Numbered from the stretch's first letter, positions 19,101-28,319 are shown. The stretch: DNA of 64,000 nt from Solibacillus sp. FSL R7-0682 (GCF_038005985.1 NZ_JBBOUI010000001.1:1818001-1882000), one strand, 5' to 3'. Numbers and translations: made by a program. The notes: generated from the sequence alone by a model not told the origin.

Positions 19101-19911
19101 TGAACTAATAATAGAAGAACAAGTATCAAAAAGTTTAAAAAGAATAATAGAATTACCAAAATCCTATGTGAAAGTAACTGTACCTTTATCAAAATTACTA
19201 GGGAAAAATGTAGCGGTTGCATCCACACAATCGATTGCTAAATCTACAAATGTAGGCGTTATTGTAAAAGTCGTAAATGGCAAGTATGAGGCTGTCCCAC
19301 ACCAAATTAATAATGGTAAAGTAATAATTTATGCAAATACAGGCGCTGAGTTTGAGTATACAACAGAAACTGTAACTTTTGATGATATAGACAATGTATG
19401 GAATGCTGACGAAATTGAATTTTTAGCAAGTCGTTATGTTATTAAAGGGACTACTGCTAATACTTTTTCACCAAATAAATTTATTACACGTGGTCAATTT
19501 GGTGCATTAATTGCGCGAGCTTTAAATTTAAGAGCAACAGAAGATACTGAAATTAGAGATATTAAGGGACATGAGTTTGAAAGCGAGATACAAGCGCTTT
19601 ACGAGGCTGGTATTACAAAAGTAAGTTCAAATTTTGACCCGAATAAACCGATAACGAGACAACAGGCTGCGGCCTTTATGGTCAGAGTGATGGAATATAC
19701 AGGGACGAATATAGATGATATTAATCTCAAGCTCAATTTTAAAGATAAAAATCAAATCGATGAAGAATTCCATCAAGCAGTTGGAATTCTAAATTCGCTT
19801 GAAATCATGCAAGGGAAAAATGAACAAATATTTGATCCAAGAGGTAATTTAACACGTGCACAGATGGTTAAAATCTTAAAACGAACTTTGAACGAGATTG
19901 AATTTATGTAA
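16153..19911 (+). CDS. SLH-anchored DUF4430 (transcobalamin beta-like) protein
   Basis: A 1252-residue exported wall protein. Domains: signal peptide (1-34, ending AYA-Q); a beta-sandwich (about 38-128); a DUF4430 domain (131-295), the fold of the intrinsic factor/transcobalamin beta domain, with GLGEFDFNYMSGWMYAVNN, PNVGF, LLDGDIMRVQYTVAYGSDIGG; eight helical repeats (361-896); a beta domain (897-1070); three SLH motifs (1073-1252; ITRGQFGALIARAL, ITRQQAAAFMV, LTRAQMVKILKR). It shares repeats, beta domain and SLH region with the upstream alpha-barrel protein, so the two look like wall-bound partners. GGAG precedes the ATG, and only 19 bases separate it from the upstream gene. DUF4430 is expected to contact the corrinoid; this is inference. 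Confidence 0.88.
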   Translation: MTNIRKILLSFLAVLLVLFPTVTSLGLENNNAYAQEVEDITLKVDLIDGLETKADKMTFDLWARTLDDVKIDTNNVHVTNNGDPVHINWNDDVKTSYTLNLVVGVNEVNIVVKHEDHEHSRSFTITRKEAQDGDVIGSFTFSMDAFVVGLGYLIEPVKVDVIKGDNAAYHLDRVLKEHGFDYTNTGLLDSGFYLASVLKGNLGEKSPNTPQIIHDKLEEHNGAPIDEDEFYPTEYGLGEFDFNYMSGWMYAVNNVFPNVGFADKYLLDGDIMRVQYTVAYGSDIGGGYAMGGSEYDQFFPQVNKDFLTEAIAVINSSPARNELLSNVSLAAAYERGLDVLATVDADQTTIDNALADIRNIGSSIEIEQLINNLPEVDAISLSDEINVHSVRIAYEALSVEAKGYVENVDKLEALEAQIAILKENGTNDEQAKEEASKVTQQIKELPEKDQLQVVDEAKVQAVRAAYESLSVKVKGYVENVDKLEALEAQIAILKENETNDEQAKEEASKVTQQIKELPEKDQLQVVDEAKVQAVRAAYESLSVKAKGYVENVDKLEALEVQIAILKENETNDEQAKEEASKVSKQIEDLPTIKQLQLIDGEKVKATRKAYENLSDQAKGYVENVDHLVTLEELLERLQLDAVKEVNQQISDLPLESALKLADESKLKTVRNAYDALPLEAQKFVLNLSKLIVLEVKMDALKKLGGPEQIEAVIEQIEELPTVAKVKASDANAITAARNAYNKLTVEQRKSVTNYSKLQELERKISEINSDLTKAQAVETQINKLLSITAVTLKDKDKIVAARKAYTNLTAAQKLLVTNLAALTNLEAQIVLLEKDNTKVQSVISQISKLPNVANVTLKDKATIERIRAAYNALPIEQRKLVTNYANLQQLETKIAQLTDSGEEVTVDKNADQLIIQSNGNKLEISNDIIQKQLDSKDIHTLVVKDSEGILIEIPKAALLNAISDTSSIIITKQLLKQSNRYGFELIIEEQVSKSLKRIIELPKSYVKVTVPLSKLLGKNVAVASTQSIAKSTNVGVIVKVVNGKYEAVPHQINNGKVIIYANTGAEFEYTTETVTFDDIDNVWNADEIEFLASRYVIKGTTANTFSPNKFITRGQFGALIARALNLRATEDTEIRDIKGHEFESEIQALYEAGITKVSSNFDPNKPITRQQAAAFMVRVMEYTGTNIDDINLKLNFKDKNQIDEEFHQAVGILNSLEIMQGKNEQIFDPRGNLTRAQMVKILKRTLNEIEFM
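17245..17892 (+). repeat. Tandem 216-bp repeats in the DUF4430 SLH gene
   Basis: Units of 216 bp (72 codons) start at about 17245, 17461 and 17677. The last two are almost identical at DNA level (AAGGTAACTCAACAAATAAA begins each). They encode helical spacers with KELPEKDQLQVVDEAKVQ and KGYVENVDKLEALE. Recent expansion is likely, which would lengthen the stalk. Confidence 0.92.
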
Positions 19912-19917
19912 AAAAAA

Positions 19918-19941
19918 GGATGCCCATTTTAAATGGGCTCC
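19918..19941 (+). terminator. Hairpin between the two large DUF4430 genes
   Basis: GGATGCCCATTT pairs with AAATGGGCTCC, but the following sequence TTCATAAATTTTATT is a poor T tract. It may be a weak terminator or attenuator lowering expression downstream, or an RNA-stabilising stem. Confidence 0.5.
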
Positions 19942-20021
19942 TTCATAAATTTTATTATTTAATGAAAGGATTTATTTCTATTAATAAATTTTTTCATTAA
20001 CTAGTAAAAGAGGGATGAAAT

Positions 20022-22022
20022 ATGAAGAATTTTATCAAAAATAGAAAAAATCTAAGAGTTATTGTAAATAGTATGCTGATCATACTATTAATAGCCTTAG
20101 CAGTATTTTCCGGTGTGGCGCATAACAACTCAAAAGCAGAATTTACTTTAGATGAGCTTGCCTCCAATTATTCTAATGTCCCTTTAGCTGGTGATGCACA
20201 AGAACAGCAGACAGAGGAAGGCCAGCAAGATCAAGAAGAAGCTGAACAACAGAAACAAGAGCAAGTTGATGAACAAGCGCAACTTACACTGGAAAATCCA
20301 CAAGCAAAAAAAGATACTAAGAAAAGTGAGGATGAGCCCACAAAAAATGAGTCTTCACCTGCTTCTGATGAAGATAATACGAATGAAAAAAGTGAAACTG
20401 ATGTTGAGATTACTGGAGACGCACAGGATGAAAATGAGTTTTTCACAACAAGCATTGTAGATAATGAAATTGTTACAGTAGAAAACTATTTTTTTACAAT
20501 TGAGCACAAAAATAGTGAGTTAAAACTAGCAGAGTTAAAAGTTTCGTTGAACAAAGAGAATATTCAAGATTTTAATGGAGGAATTAAGCTAAAAGAAGGA
20601 AACAACGCTATTAAGATTGATGTTAATTATGAACGAGAAGATGGTGTTCAATTACATGCATCTCGCACATATAACGTTATTTTGAATACGAAAGATATTA
20701 TTATTTATACGAATTTACAAGACCAAATTGAAACAAATGAAGCGGTTTTAACATTTACAGTAAGCGCAAAAAGAAATGGTCAGGCAGTTCCAGTGGAAGT
20801 AACCTTGAATAAAGATCAAATAAAGTCATTGGGTGGAACAGCTTATAAAACTGATTTGAAGGCAGGAAAAAATAATTTAATTATTCGAGCAAGTGAAGCA
20901 AAGGAAGAAGTAAATAGAGAAATTCAAATTAATTACAGTGAAGTGAAATCAAAAATTGAATTATCTACGGACTTAAAGGATCAAAAAGTAGAAACAGATG
21001 CCTTTAAATTTTATGCAAAGGCAGAGGCTAATGGGGAAGTAGTTCCTTTACAAATCTCGTTAAATGATACACCTATATCACCAGGAGATAATGACAATTA
21101 TCAAGTCACGTTAAAAGAGGGTACTAATGTTATTACATTAGAAGGCGAGTACTCTGAAGAGTTGTTAATTCGACAATTCAAAATATTATATAAAAATCCA
21201 AATGCAATTCCGGAAGAAATACCGAAGGATCCGAAATCTCCAGTATTAAAGACAGACTTGGTGAACAATGCACAAGTACAGGGCAATATTAAAACATTTA
21301 ATGTTTGGCCAGTTGATGCTAATGGTAAACGTATTCGAGGTAATAAGGTCGCTGTTAGTAATAACGGTGTAGGTGTACCGTACGTATGGGATGATAGTAC
21401 AAAAACGAGTTATAAGTTAACGTTGCGAGAAGGAGAGAACAAGGTTGTTATTCGTATTTGGGATGACGATGGCCGCTCAACAACGGAAAACTTTACGGTA
21501 CATTCGACAGTTGTAAAAGATGGGGATGTTATAGGTACGGCTACCATCAGTATTGAAGCATCCACTGTTGGTTTAGGCTACTTAATACCGCCGACAAAGG
21601 TGGATATAAGGCAAAATGAGAAGACCTCTTATTTATTGGATCAGCTATTAAGAAATAATGGCTTCTCTTATGGCAAGACAGGTACATTGGACAACAGTTT
21701 TTACCTGAAAGAAATTAGTAAACCTGGTTTGATGCAAAATGCAAAGATTCCGAGTGATTTAAGAGAGCTTGTTGAACCAGTTTCCACTCGTTTTTCGGAA
21801 GACGATTACACTATGGACAGCTTAGGTGAATTTGATTTTGCCAATGGTTCTGGTTGGATGTATAGCGTAAATGGTGATTATCCAAACTATGGTTTTTCAG
21901 ATAGTTATTTATTGGATGGCGATGTGGTGAGAATTCGTTTTACATTACATTACGGTAAAGACATCGGCGGTTTTGGCAGCATGGGAGGTGGCTCTGGTCA
22001 AGATTGGCATAAAGAATGGTAG
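20022..22022 (+). CDS. Membrane-anchored multidomain protein with C-terminal DUF4430
   Basis: A 666-residue protein. One N-terminal hydrophobic segment (about 12-36) can act as signal anchor. A low-complexity Glu/Gln/Lys linker follows (about 55-140), then three or four Ig/cadherin-like beta modules (about 150-500) and a C-terminal DUF4430 domain (503-660) with GEFDFANGSGWMYSVNGDYP, NYGFSDSYLLDGD and GKDIGGFGSMGGG. No SLH motif is present, so it should project from the membrane into the wall, below the SLH proteins. Domain kinship with the preceding gene (shared GVNEV/GENKV beta module plus DUF4430) suggests a second corrinoid-binding station. The MoxR gene follows directly. Confidence 0.85.
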   Translation: MKNFIKNRKNLRVIVNSMLIILLIALAVFSGVAHNNSKAEFTLDELASNYSNVPLAGDAQEQQTEEGQQDQEEAEQQKQEQVDEQAQLTLENPQAKKDTKKSEDEPTKNESSPASDEDNTNEKSETDVEITGDAQDENEFFTTSIVDNEIVTVENYFFTIEHKNSELKLAELKVSLNKENIQDFNGGIKLKEGNNAIKIDVNYEREDGVQLHASRTYNVILNTKDIIIYTNLQDQIETNEAVLTFTVSAKRNGQAVPVEVTLNKDQIKSLGGTAYKTDLKAGKNNLIIRASEAKEEVNREIQINYSEVKSKIELSTDLKDQKVETDAFKFYAKAEANGEVVPLQISLNDTPISPGDNDNYQVTLKEGTNVITLEGEYSEELLIRQFKILYKNPNAIPEEIPKDPKSPVLKTDLVNNAQVQGNIKTFNVWPVDANGKRIRGNKVAVSNNGVGVPYVWDDSTKTSYKLTLREGENKVVIRIWDDDGRSTTENFTVHSTVVKDGDVIGTATISIEASTVGLGYLIPPTKVDIRQNEKTSYLLDQLLRNNGFSYGKTGTLDNSFYLKEISKPGLMQNAKIPSDLRELVEPVSTRFSEDDYTMDSLGEFDFANGSGWMYSVNGDYPNYGFSDSYLLDGDVVRIRFTLHYGKDIGGFGSMGGGSGQDWHKEW

Positions 22023-22048
22023 ATTACATGAATAAAGGAGTAAGGGAA

Positions 22049-22993
22049 ATGGTCAATAAATCACAACAAGTATTAGAAGAAATGAATAAAGTAATAGTTG
22101 GGAAGAAACCTGTAATCGAGAAAATTTGGATGGCTATCCTCGCACAGGGACATATACTGCTAGAAGATATCCCCGGAGTGGGAAAAACAACTTTAGCAGT
22201 TGCATTAAGTAAGGTGCTAGATTTAGATTCAAAACGAATTCAATTTACGCCGGATGTTGTTGCATCAGATGTTGTAGGTTTCACAATGTATGATAAACAA
22301 TCAGGAGAATTTATCTATAAAGAAGGAGCGGTCATGTGTAATTTGTTACTAGGTGATGAGATTAATCGAACATCTAGCCGTACACAAGCAGCGTTATTAG
22401 AGGCTATGCAGGAAGGGAATGTTACAGTAGATAGTATTTCGTACGAACTACCAAAGCCCTTTCATGTTATAGCTACACAAAATCCGCTGGGAATCCATGG
22501 TACACAGGCTTTACCACAAGCCCAGTTAGATAGATTTTTAGTGAAGCTTAGTATTGGCTATCCGGATTTTGAAAGTCAAGTAGCTTTATTACGTCAACGA
22601 CAAGAGATTAATCCGATGAATGAAATCAGCGCAGTAATTGATAAAGCGGAATTAGTCGAACTTCAAAACCACGTAAAAATGTTACATATGAGTGATGAGA
22701 TACTTCGCTATGTAACAGCTTTAACAGAGGAAACAAGAAAAAGTAATTTCTTAGTACACGGGATTAGCCCACGTGGAGCGCTTGCAATTTGTAATATGGC
22801 GAAAGCGCATGCGTTTGTAAAAGGAAGTGATTTTGTAACACCTGAAGATGTTATTGCTGTGTTTGTTGATACTTGCCATCATCGTATTATTTTAAGTGCG
22901 CATGCGAAAACAGCTCAATTAAGTGAAGTCGAAGTACTAATGAAAATAATAAAACAGGTAGTAACACCAGATACACATGTATATCAAAGTTAA
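22049..22993 (+). CDS. MoxR-family AAA+ ATPase
   Basis: A 314-residue AAA+ ATPase. Walker A is GVGKTT (in LEDIPGVGKTTLA, about residue 45), Walker B is LLGDEINR, and sensor 1 is ATQNP. The arginine-finger region QLDRF and a MoxR-type lid (GISPRGALAICNMAKAHAF) follow. MoxR proteins act as chaperones for assembly of cofactor or surface complexes, usually beside DUF58 and transglutaminase-like genes, as here. I set the start at 22049, eight bases after AAAGGAG. The in-frame ATG at 22016 would overlap the upstream stop and lacks a site. Placement inside the corrinoid operon suggests it assembles the surface receptor, which is inference. Confidence 0.92.
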   Translation: MVNKSQQVLEEMNKVIVGKKPVIEKIWMAILAQGHILLEDIPGVGKTTLAVALSKVLDLDSKRIQFTPDVVASDVVGFTMYDKQSGEFIYKEGAVMCNLLLGDEINRTSSRTQAALLEAMQEGNVTVDSISYELPKPFHVIATQNPLGIHGTQALPQAQLDRFLVKLSIGYPDFESQVALLRQRQEINPMNEISAVIDKAELVELQNHVKMLHMSDEILRYVTALTEETRKSNFLVHGISPRGALAICNMAKAHAFVKGSDFVTPEDVIAVFVDTCHHRIILSAHAKTAQLSEVEVLMKIIKQVVTPDTHVYQS

Positions 22994-23007
22994 AGGAGAG
23001 TATATAA

Positions 23008-24111
23008 ATGAAACGAAGTAGTAGCATACTCACTCTTTGGCTTGGTTTTGCTGTAATTAATTTTCTATTTTCACAAAATTACTTTGCCCTTTTTTTTCTT
23101 GTGATTTCTCTACTAATGATTGTCTATTTTGCATCGACAATTATTTTGGTAAGAAATCAAGTAACGGTCCAGTTAGAAGTACCACAACAGGTTGTGAAGA
23201 ATGGAGTTTCATTTGCACAAATTCATATTCATAATAAGTCGCCTGTTTCACTTGGACATGTAGTATGTAAGGTGGAATGGATACATTCCATTACTAAGCA
23301 ACGAAAACAAGAAAAAATTGTTTTGGACGTCGGGCGACGTAGTGAAGTAACCGTACCAGTAGAGCTACCGAATACATATTGTGGACCCATACAACTGGAA
23401 CTAAAGCAAATACGAATATACGATGCGTTTACAATCTTTTTTACAGAAATAAGAACATCTGCAAAATCAGCATTAAGTGTATTACCAGCGGGTTTTTCTA
23501 CTATCCTTCACATACAAGAACAATATGCGAAACCATCTTGGTCTGCCTCAGCTTTAAGCGTACCAACTGACGGCTCAGAAATAGTAGATTACAAGCCCTA
23601 TGCTGTAGGGGATAATGTGAAAAATATTCATTGGAAATTATCGAGTAAATTAGATGAACTTGTTTTGAAAAAGACAGAAGAATACTCGCAGGAGAAAATA
23701 CTTGTGTTTGTATCTTTACAAGAGACTCAGTGTTCGATAGAACAATATGATGGCATATTAGAGGCGTTAAGTGCTATCTCACAAGCCATTTTAAAACAGG
23801 ATAAAATATTTGAACTATGCTGGGCAGAGAAGGATGATCGATGCTATGCCATACAATCAGAGGAAGAATTTCTAGTAAGTTTAACTGATTTTATAAACAT
23901 GGAGAGCACAAATGAGCATACTGAGCACAAGCTTTTACAGTATCGTCCAAATTACACAAATATTATTTACATTACTTCTGATGAATCCGTTATGACGCTA
24001 GGAGAAAACGTACTATTAATTCAGTACGGTGAGCGTACGGATTCTAGTCAAGAGATTGTGATGTTTACCCGTGAGAACATGCAGCTTCAGTTAGGAGAAC
24101 TTTATATATAA
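23008..24111 (+). CDS. DUF58-domain membrane protein
   Basis: A 367-residue protein with two membrane segments at the N-terminus (about 8-22 and 26-48), a beta-rich region, and the DUF58 signature EIVDYKPYAVGDNVKNIHWK followed by SSKLDELVLKK (about 190-225), then a von Willebrand A-like fold. DUF58 proteins sit beside MoxR ATPases and TgpA-type proteins in many bacteria, and the trio is thought to act in assembly or modification of envelope proteins. Start has AAAGGAG upstream, 14 bases after the MoxR stop, so translation is probably linked. Actual partner proteins are not known; the surrounding genes suggest the corrinoid-capture proteins. Confidence 0.9.
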   Translation: MKRSSSILTLWLGFAVINFLFSQNYFALFFLVISLLMIVYFASTIILVRNQVTVQLEVPQQVVKNGVSFAQIHIHNKSPVSLGHVVCKVEWIHSITKQRKQEKIVLDVGRRSEVTVPVELPNTYCGPIQLELKQIRIYDAFTIFFTEIRTSAKSALSVLPAGFSTILHIQEQYAKPSWSASALSVPTDGSEIVDYKPYAVGDNVKNIHWKLSSKLDELVLKKTEEYSQEKILVFVSLQETQCSIEQYDGILEALSAISQAILKQDKIFELCWAEKDDRCYAIQSEEEFLVSLTDFINMESTNEHTEHKLLQYRPNYTNIIYITSDESVMTLGENVLLIQYGERTDSSQEIVMFTRENMQLQLGELYI

Positions 24112-24128
24112 CGAAGGGGAAACGTAAA

Positions 24129-26402
24129 GTGATTTTTTTAAAAAAATATTTCGGTATCTTACTGGCATGTGGTTTTTATAGTCTTTCTTTGCTTGTACTA
24201 CAATCCATGCTTAGTTTACAGGCCAATAGCTGGCTATTATGCGGTATTGGTGCTACTTGGATAATAGGGAGAAAATTGCTCAAGAAGCCTCTTTTTTTAG
24301 AAATTGGTGCATTCATCTTGCTGATATTAGCAATCTGTGTGTTTTACGAACCACTGTTAGGGGCGTCTAGCTCTCTGATACATCAGATGCTTGAAAAGCT
24401 TGCTATGGAACAGAATATCATCTTTTCTTCAGTGCTGAATGAACAAAGTTCTAATGTTGACTACTGGTCAGGCGTAGTACTAGGAATGTTGGCTCTGCCA
24501 ATTGCGATGTTAATGTCCTATTTGTTTGAGAAAAAAAATGTCAAGGTATTGGTAGCATGGGTATTGTTTATTTGGGTAATTCAGCTACTAACAGGCTGGA
24601 CTGCTGCATTTTATACGAATGCGTTATTAGGCTGGGTTCTAGTAATCGCTATTGTATTTAATCTCCATTCATGGATGCTATTCCTTAAAAAGAATAGCAT
24701 AATGTCAGGATTCATCATGATAGCATTTCTTTTTTCCATCTATGCGGATATGACAGAGCGTTATCAACCACTGTCATCACTGACGAATTTTCGAGAGACG
24801 GTAAATCAGACGATATACGAAACGCGCTATGAAAAAAAACAAACGAATTCCTATTTAGAAGGTAAGTTTCAGGGATTAGGACCTTTAGAATTAAAAAAAT
24901 CGGAGGCGTTACGCGTTGTAATGGAACAGCCACAGCCTCTTTATTTAAAGGGCTTTGTCGGTTCAACGTATACAAAGGATCAGTGGGAGATGTTGGATGG
25001 AGAACTTGCATTTGCGAGTAAACCATTGTTAAATGCGTTGGAAAATAAGGGGTTTATTCCTGTTACACAATTGAACAATGTCGTGAATAAGGTCGATTTA
25101 TCTGATAACTCGCTGTCAAAAGTTAAAATCCAAAATATGAATGCCAATAGTAAATACATATATGCACCATACGAATTGGCATCAGTTCCAAATGAAGCAG
25201 CGACACATAAGGATAGCACAACAGTTGCCACGTCATCTCTATTTGGAGAACGACAATATCAGTATGAGATTATGTCAACGAATGTTGCTAAATATCCACA
25301 AATAGCGAACGCCTTATATACATTGAAAACACAAGATACCTTGCATGATTATATATCACAAGAGAGTCATTATAACGAATATGTGTATGTGCATTTTTTA
25401 CAAATGCCAGATGAGACAAAACAATTGCTAGAAAATCATTTGCAAGAGCGTAACTTAGCTTTTCCTGATCGACCTTCTTATGAAAAAGGAATCGATGCTG
25501 TCAAAAAATTTGTGGCAGCTGAATTAACATATAGTGAAAAGGTTGAAGCAAAAAGTGCAAAGCAAGATTTTCTATCTTATGTCCTTGAAACACGTCGCGA
25601 AGGATATGCAGCACATTTTGCGACAGTAGCGACAATGATATTTCGATATTATGGCATTCCAGCTCGATATGTGGAAGGCTATTTAATCACACCAGACGAT
25701 GTCAAGAATACAGAAGCCTTTAGTGAATTACAAATAACAAGTGAAAATGCACATGCTTGGACAGAAATCTATATTGATTTATTGGGCTGGGTTCCAATCG
25801 AAGTGACACCACCTTATTTAACAAAAATGCCATCTATCGATTTAAGCGATTATCCAAATGGTGCCGGCTCTGCAATGAATGAAGTTAATAATGAAACACT
25901 ATTAAAAACTGATGGCGACGCTTCTAAAAAAGAGGTCAAAGATGACGAACAACATATGGAGCCTACTAGTGAAAAGTATGAACATAGTTTTGGTCTTTGG
26001 ATTGTAATAAGCCTTTATATCTTATTAATAGTTTGTATCTTGTTATTGCTACGTTTTATATATAGAAAATATAAGCAAAAACAGCTGTTTATGTCACCTA
26101 ACAATAAGATTGCTATTACACAATTATTTGCATACACGATGTCGTTGCTAGCGAAGGATGGCATGATACAGCAAGGTGGATCAAGTTATCAATTTAGGGA
26201 TTATATCGAAAATAAGTATGGTGAGCAGTGTGCCCTGCATTTTAATAACGCGGTAAAATTACAGCAGCAAGTTTTATATAGCCAACATGAACCGGTAAAT
26301 GAGCAAAGAGAGGATATGCTCGTATTTAAAAATGAGATGAAAAAAGCGATTGCAAAACAAAAGCCATATTTAATAGGGAAAATCTATTCTTATATCCACT
26401 AG
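24129..26402 (+). CDS. TgpA-like transglutaminase-fold membrane protein, catalytic Cys replaced by Ala
   Basis: A 757-residue protein. Six or so membrane segments occupy about residues 1-215, an extracytoplasmic region follows, a transglutaminase-like core lies at about 455-580, and a further membrane helix (about 620-642) precedes a cytoplasmic tail. The core reads REGYAAHFATVATMIFRYYG, then IPARYVEGY, then NAHAWTEIYIDLLGWVPIEV. Active family members have GYC at the first motif; here the codon is GCA (Ala, near 25602). The His (HAW) is kept and the usual Asp position is Glu. It is therefore probably not an amide-crosslinking enzyme or protease, but a binding or scaffolding protein. GTG start after GAAGGGGAAACG. 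Third member of the MoxR/DUF58 trio. Confidence 0.88.
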   Translation: MIFLKKYFGILLACGFYSLSLLVLQSMLSLQANSWLLCGIGATWIIGRKLLKKPLFLEIGAFILLILAICVFYEPLLGASSSLIHQMLEKLAMEQNIIFSSVLNEQSSNVDYWSGVVLGMLALPIAMLMSYLFEKKNVKVLVAWVLFIWVIQLLTGWTAAFYTNALLGWVLVIAIVFNLHSWMLFLKKNSIMSGFIMIAFLFSIYADMTERYQPLSSLTNFRETVNQTIYETRYEKKQTNSYLEGKFQGLGPLELKKSEALRVVMEQPQPLYLKGFVGSTYTKDQWEMLDGELAFASKPLLNALENKGFIPVTQLNNVVNKVDLSDNSLSKVKIQNMNANSKYIYAPYELASVPNEAATHKDSTTVATSSLFGERQYQYEIMSTNVAKYPQIANALYTLKTQDTLHDYISQESHYNEYVYVHFLQMPDETKQLLENHLQERNLAFPDRPSYEKGIDAVKKFVAAELTYSEKVEAKSAKQDFLSYVLETRREGYAAHFATVATMIFRYYGIPARYVEGYLITPDDVKNTEAFSELQITSENAHAWTEIYIDLLGWVPIEVTPPYLTKMPSIDLSDYPNGAGSAMNEVNNETLLKTDGDASKKEVKDDEQHMEPTSEKYEHSFGLWIVISLYILLIVCILLLLRFIYRKYKQKQLFMSPNNKIAITQLFAYTMSLLAKDGMIQQGGSSYQFRDYIENKYGEQCALHFNNAVKLQQQVLYSQHEPVNEQREDMLVFKNEMKKAIAKQKPYLIGKIYSYIH

Positions 26403-26423
26403 TTAAAAGAGGGAGTTATCATA

Positions 26424-28307
26424 ATGATTAACAAGAGAATACAACTATTTCTAACAATGCTACTGATTTTGTTGTGTCTTACACCCTCACAAGCATATGC
26501 AAGTAAGACATCGGAAGACCTTGAGCAAGAAATGAAAGGAATTATTGAATGGAAAAAGGGAAGTGTAGGAATCTCCGAAGATTCAAACCTTTTAAATAAT
26601 GATTTCTTAAAAAATGCCGGTGATACTGTAGGGGATTGGTATCCTATAGGAATTGGGCGACTTGGTTATAAAGATGACTACGCAGCATATTTAGCTGTCA
26701 TAGAAGATGTGGTAGAGTTGCGTTACAAAACGGCTGAAAAGTTAAGTGATATGAAATCTACAGAGTGGCATCGAATCATTTTAGCCGTTCTTTCTTTAGG
26801 GGGGGACCCAACACAGTTAGGTAAGGATAAAGCAGGTACTACGATTAATTTAATTCAAGATGGAACGTATGATCGTGGTAAAACTATTTCGCTTGGTGCA
26901 CAGGGGATCAATGGTTGGATATGGGGATTAATTGCTCTAGATAGTATGCGATACTCTGTTCCAGAAAACGCCTATTATTCTCGAGACAAGATTATAGAAG
27001 AAATACTACACTTGCAGTTAGAGGATGGGGGATTCTCCTTTTACCAAGATGTAGCAGACCCTGATATGACAGCGATGGCTTTGCAAGCATTGGCACCCTA
27101 CTATAATAGTGAAAAAACGTATAGTTACGTACAACAAGCATCGAATAAAAAGGTGGTAAAAACGGTACGTCAAGTTGTAGATGAGGCATTAGAGACGCTT
27201 TCATTACTTCAAACTGCAAATGGTGATTTTAAAAGCTGGGGTACAGAAAATGCTGAAAGTACCGCACAAGTAATTGTGGCATTGACGGCTCTAGGAATAG
27301 ATCCATTGACGGATATTCGTTTTATTAAAAATGGTCAGGACGTTTTAGATGGTTTGTATAGATATAAGATGAACGATGGTGGATTTATTCACGCTAAAAC
27401 GTATAATCCGGAAAATCCGACTTCACTACCAGATGAATCAAATTCTATGGCAAGTGAACAAGTTTTGTATGCGTTAACAGCACTATATCGTTTTCAAAAT
27501 GGATATCGTAGTTTGTATGATTTCCGTGAAGAACAACCAATGGAATTAAAAAAGCAAATAAAATCTTTAAATAACGCAATAGATGCATTGCCCAAGCAGC
27601 CTCAAAAAGAGCAATTAACGACATTATTTAAACAGTACCTTGCAGTGCCAGTGACTGAGCGTTGCTATGTATATGCTTATGCAAAGCTTGCGAAAGAAAT
27701 GGAGAAGCAAGCAATTAAGAATACTTCAGAACCATTTGCTACAAATATGAACGAAACAACGCAAAGAAAAGGGGCAGTCACTGCATTACTAGAAGAGTCA
27801 GAGTTCGAGAAAGAGGCTATTTTCACTATAGAGGATGCTGAGCAGGTAAAAGCAATACCAAGCTCTGTAACGACGGAACATTATGTCGAGGTCACAAAGC
27901 TTTTACAAAAATTAGAGCACGCTGAAAATTTGAAGGAATATGAAGATCTGTTACCGAAATTACAGCTGAAAAAGCAAGCGATTGAAGCAATTGAAAAAGA
28001 AATTCAAAAGTTAAATGAAGAGATTCTGGAAGAATTATATCCATTTAATGAGTTAACGTTGAAAGATAAAGATAGTGTTGAACGTATTGTTGCTCGTTTT
28101 AACAAATTGAGTGATTATGATCAGCTACAAATCTTAAATTCAGAGGATGTTCGCAAATCAAAAACGCAAATTGAGAATTTATATCGCGCTCGTATTATAG
28201 CTGTTGTATTAACTGTTGTTGTACTTATAGCAAGTATAGTAGTCGTAGTGCGGGTGAAAAAGAGACGTGCACAAAAGCGTAGTGCTGAGGAGTGGTATGA
28301 AGAGTAG
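26424..28307 (+). CDS. Membrane-anchored alpha6/alpha6-barrel protein
   Basis: A 627-residue paralogue of the SLH alpha-barrel proteins. Signal peptide (1-27, ending AYA-S), alpha6/alpha6 barrel (about 40-370; GINGWIWGLIALDS, GGFSFYQDVADPDMTAMALQ, ENAESTAQVIVALTALGIDPL, NSMASEQVLYALTALYRF), helical linker (about 375-590) including one copy of the LTLKDKDSVERI-type repeat, then a C-terminal membrane helix (about 592-613) and a positive tail KKRRAQKR. So the barrel is outside, tethered to the membrane. It pairs with the small DUF4430 protein encoded 12 bases downstream, giving an alpha/beta pair at the membrane that mirrors the SLH pair. AGAGGGAG precedes the start. Confidence 0.87.
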   Translation: MINKRIQLFLTMLLILLCLTPSQAYASKTSEDLEQEMKGIIEWKKGSVGISEDSNLLNNDFLKNAGDTVGDWYPIGIGRLGYKDDYAAYLAVIEDVVELRYKTAEKLSDMKSTEWHRIILAVLSLGGDPTQLGKDKAGTTINLIQDGTYDRGKTISLGAQGINGWIWGLIALDSMRYSVPENAYYSRDKIIEEILHLQLEDGGFSFYQDVADPDMTAMALQALAPYYNSEKTYSYVQQASNKKVVKTVRQVVDEALETLSLLQTANGDFKSWGTENAESTAQVIVALTALGIDPLTDIRFIKNGQDVLDGLYRYKMNDGGFIHAKTYNPENPTSLPDESNSMASEQVLYALTALYRFQNGYRSLYDFREEQPMELKKQIKSLNNAIDALPKQPQKEQLTTLFKQYLAVPVTERCYVYAYAKLAKEMEKQAIKNTSEPFATNMNETTQRKGAVTALLEESEFEKEAIFTIEDAEQVKAIPSSVTTEHYVEVTKLLQKLEHAENLKEYEDLLPKLQLKKQAIEAIEKEIQKLNEEILEELYPFNELTLKDKDSVERIVARFNKLSDYDQLQILNSEDVRKSKTQIENLYRARIIAVVLTVVVLIASIVVVVRVKKRRAQKRSAEEWYEE

Positions 28308-28319
28308 GGGGCAATACAT

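Noticed and set aside
20191-20460. Lys/Met-rich forward frame inside the DUF4430 membrane gene
   Set aside because: It is an out-of-frame reading of the acidic Glu/Gln linker, with no initiation signal.
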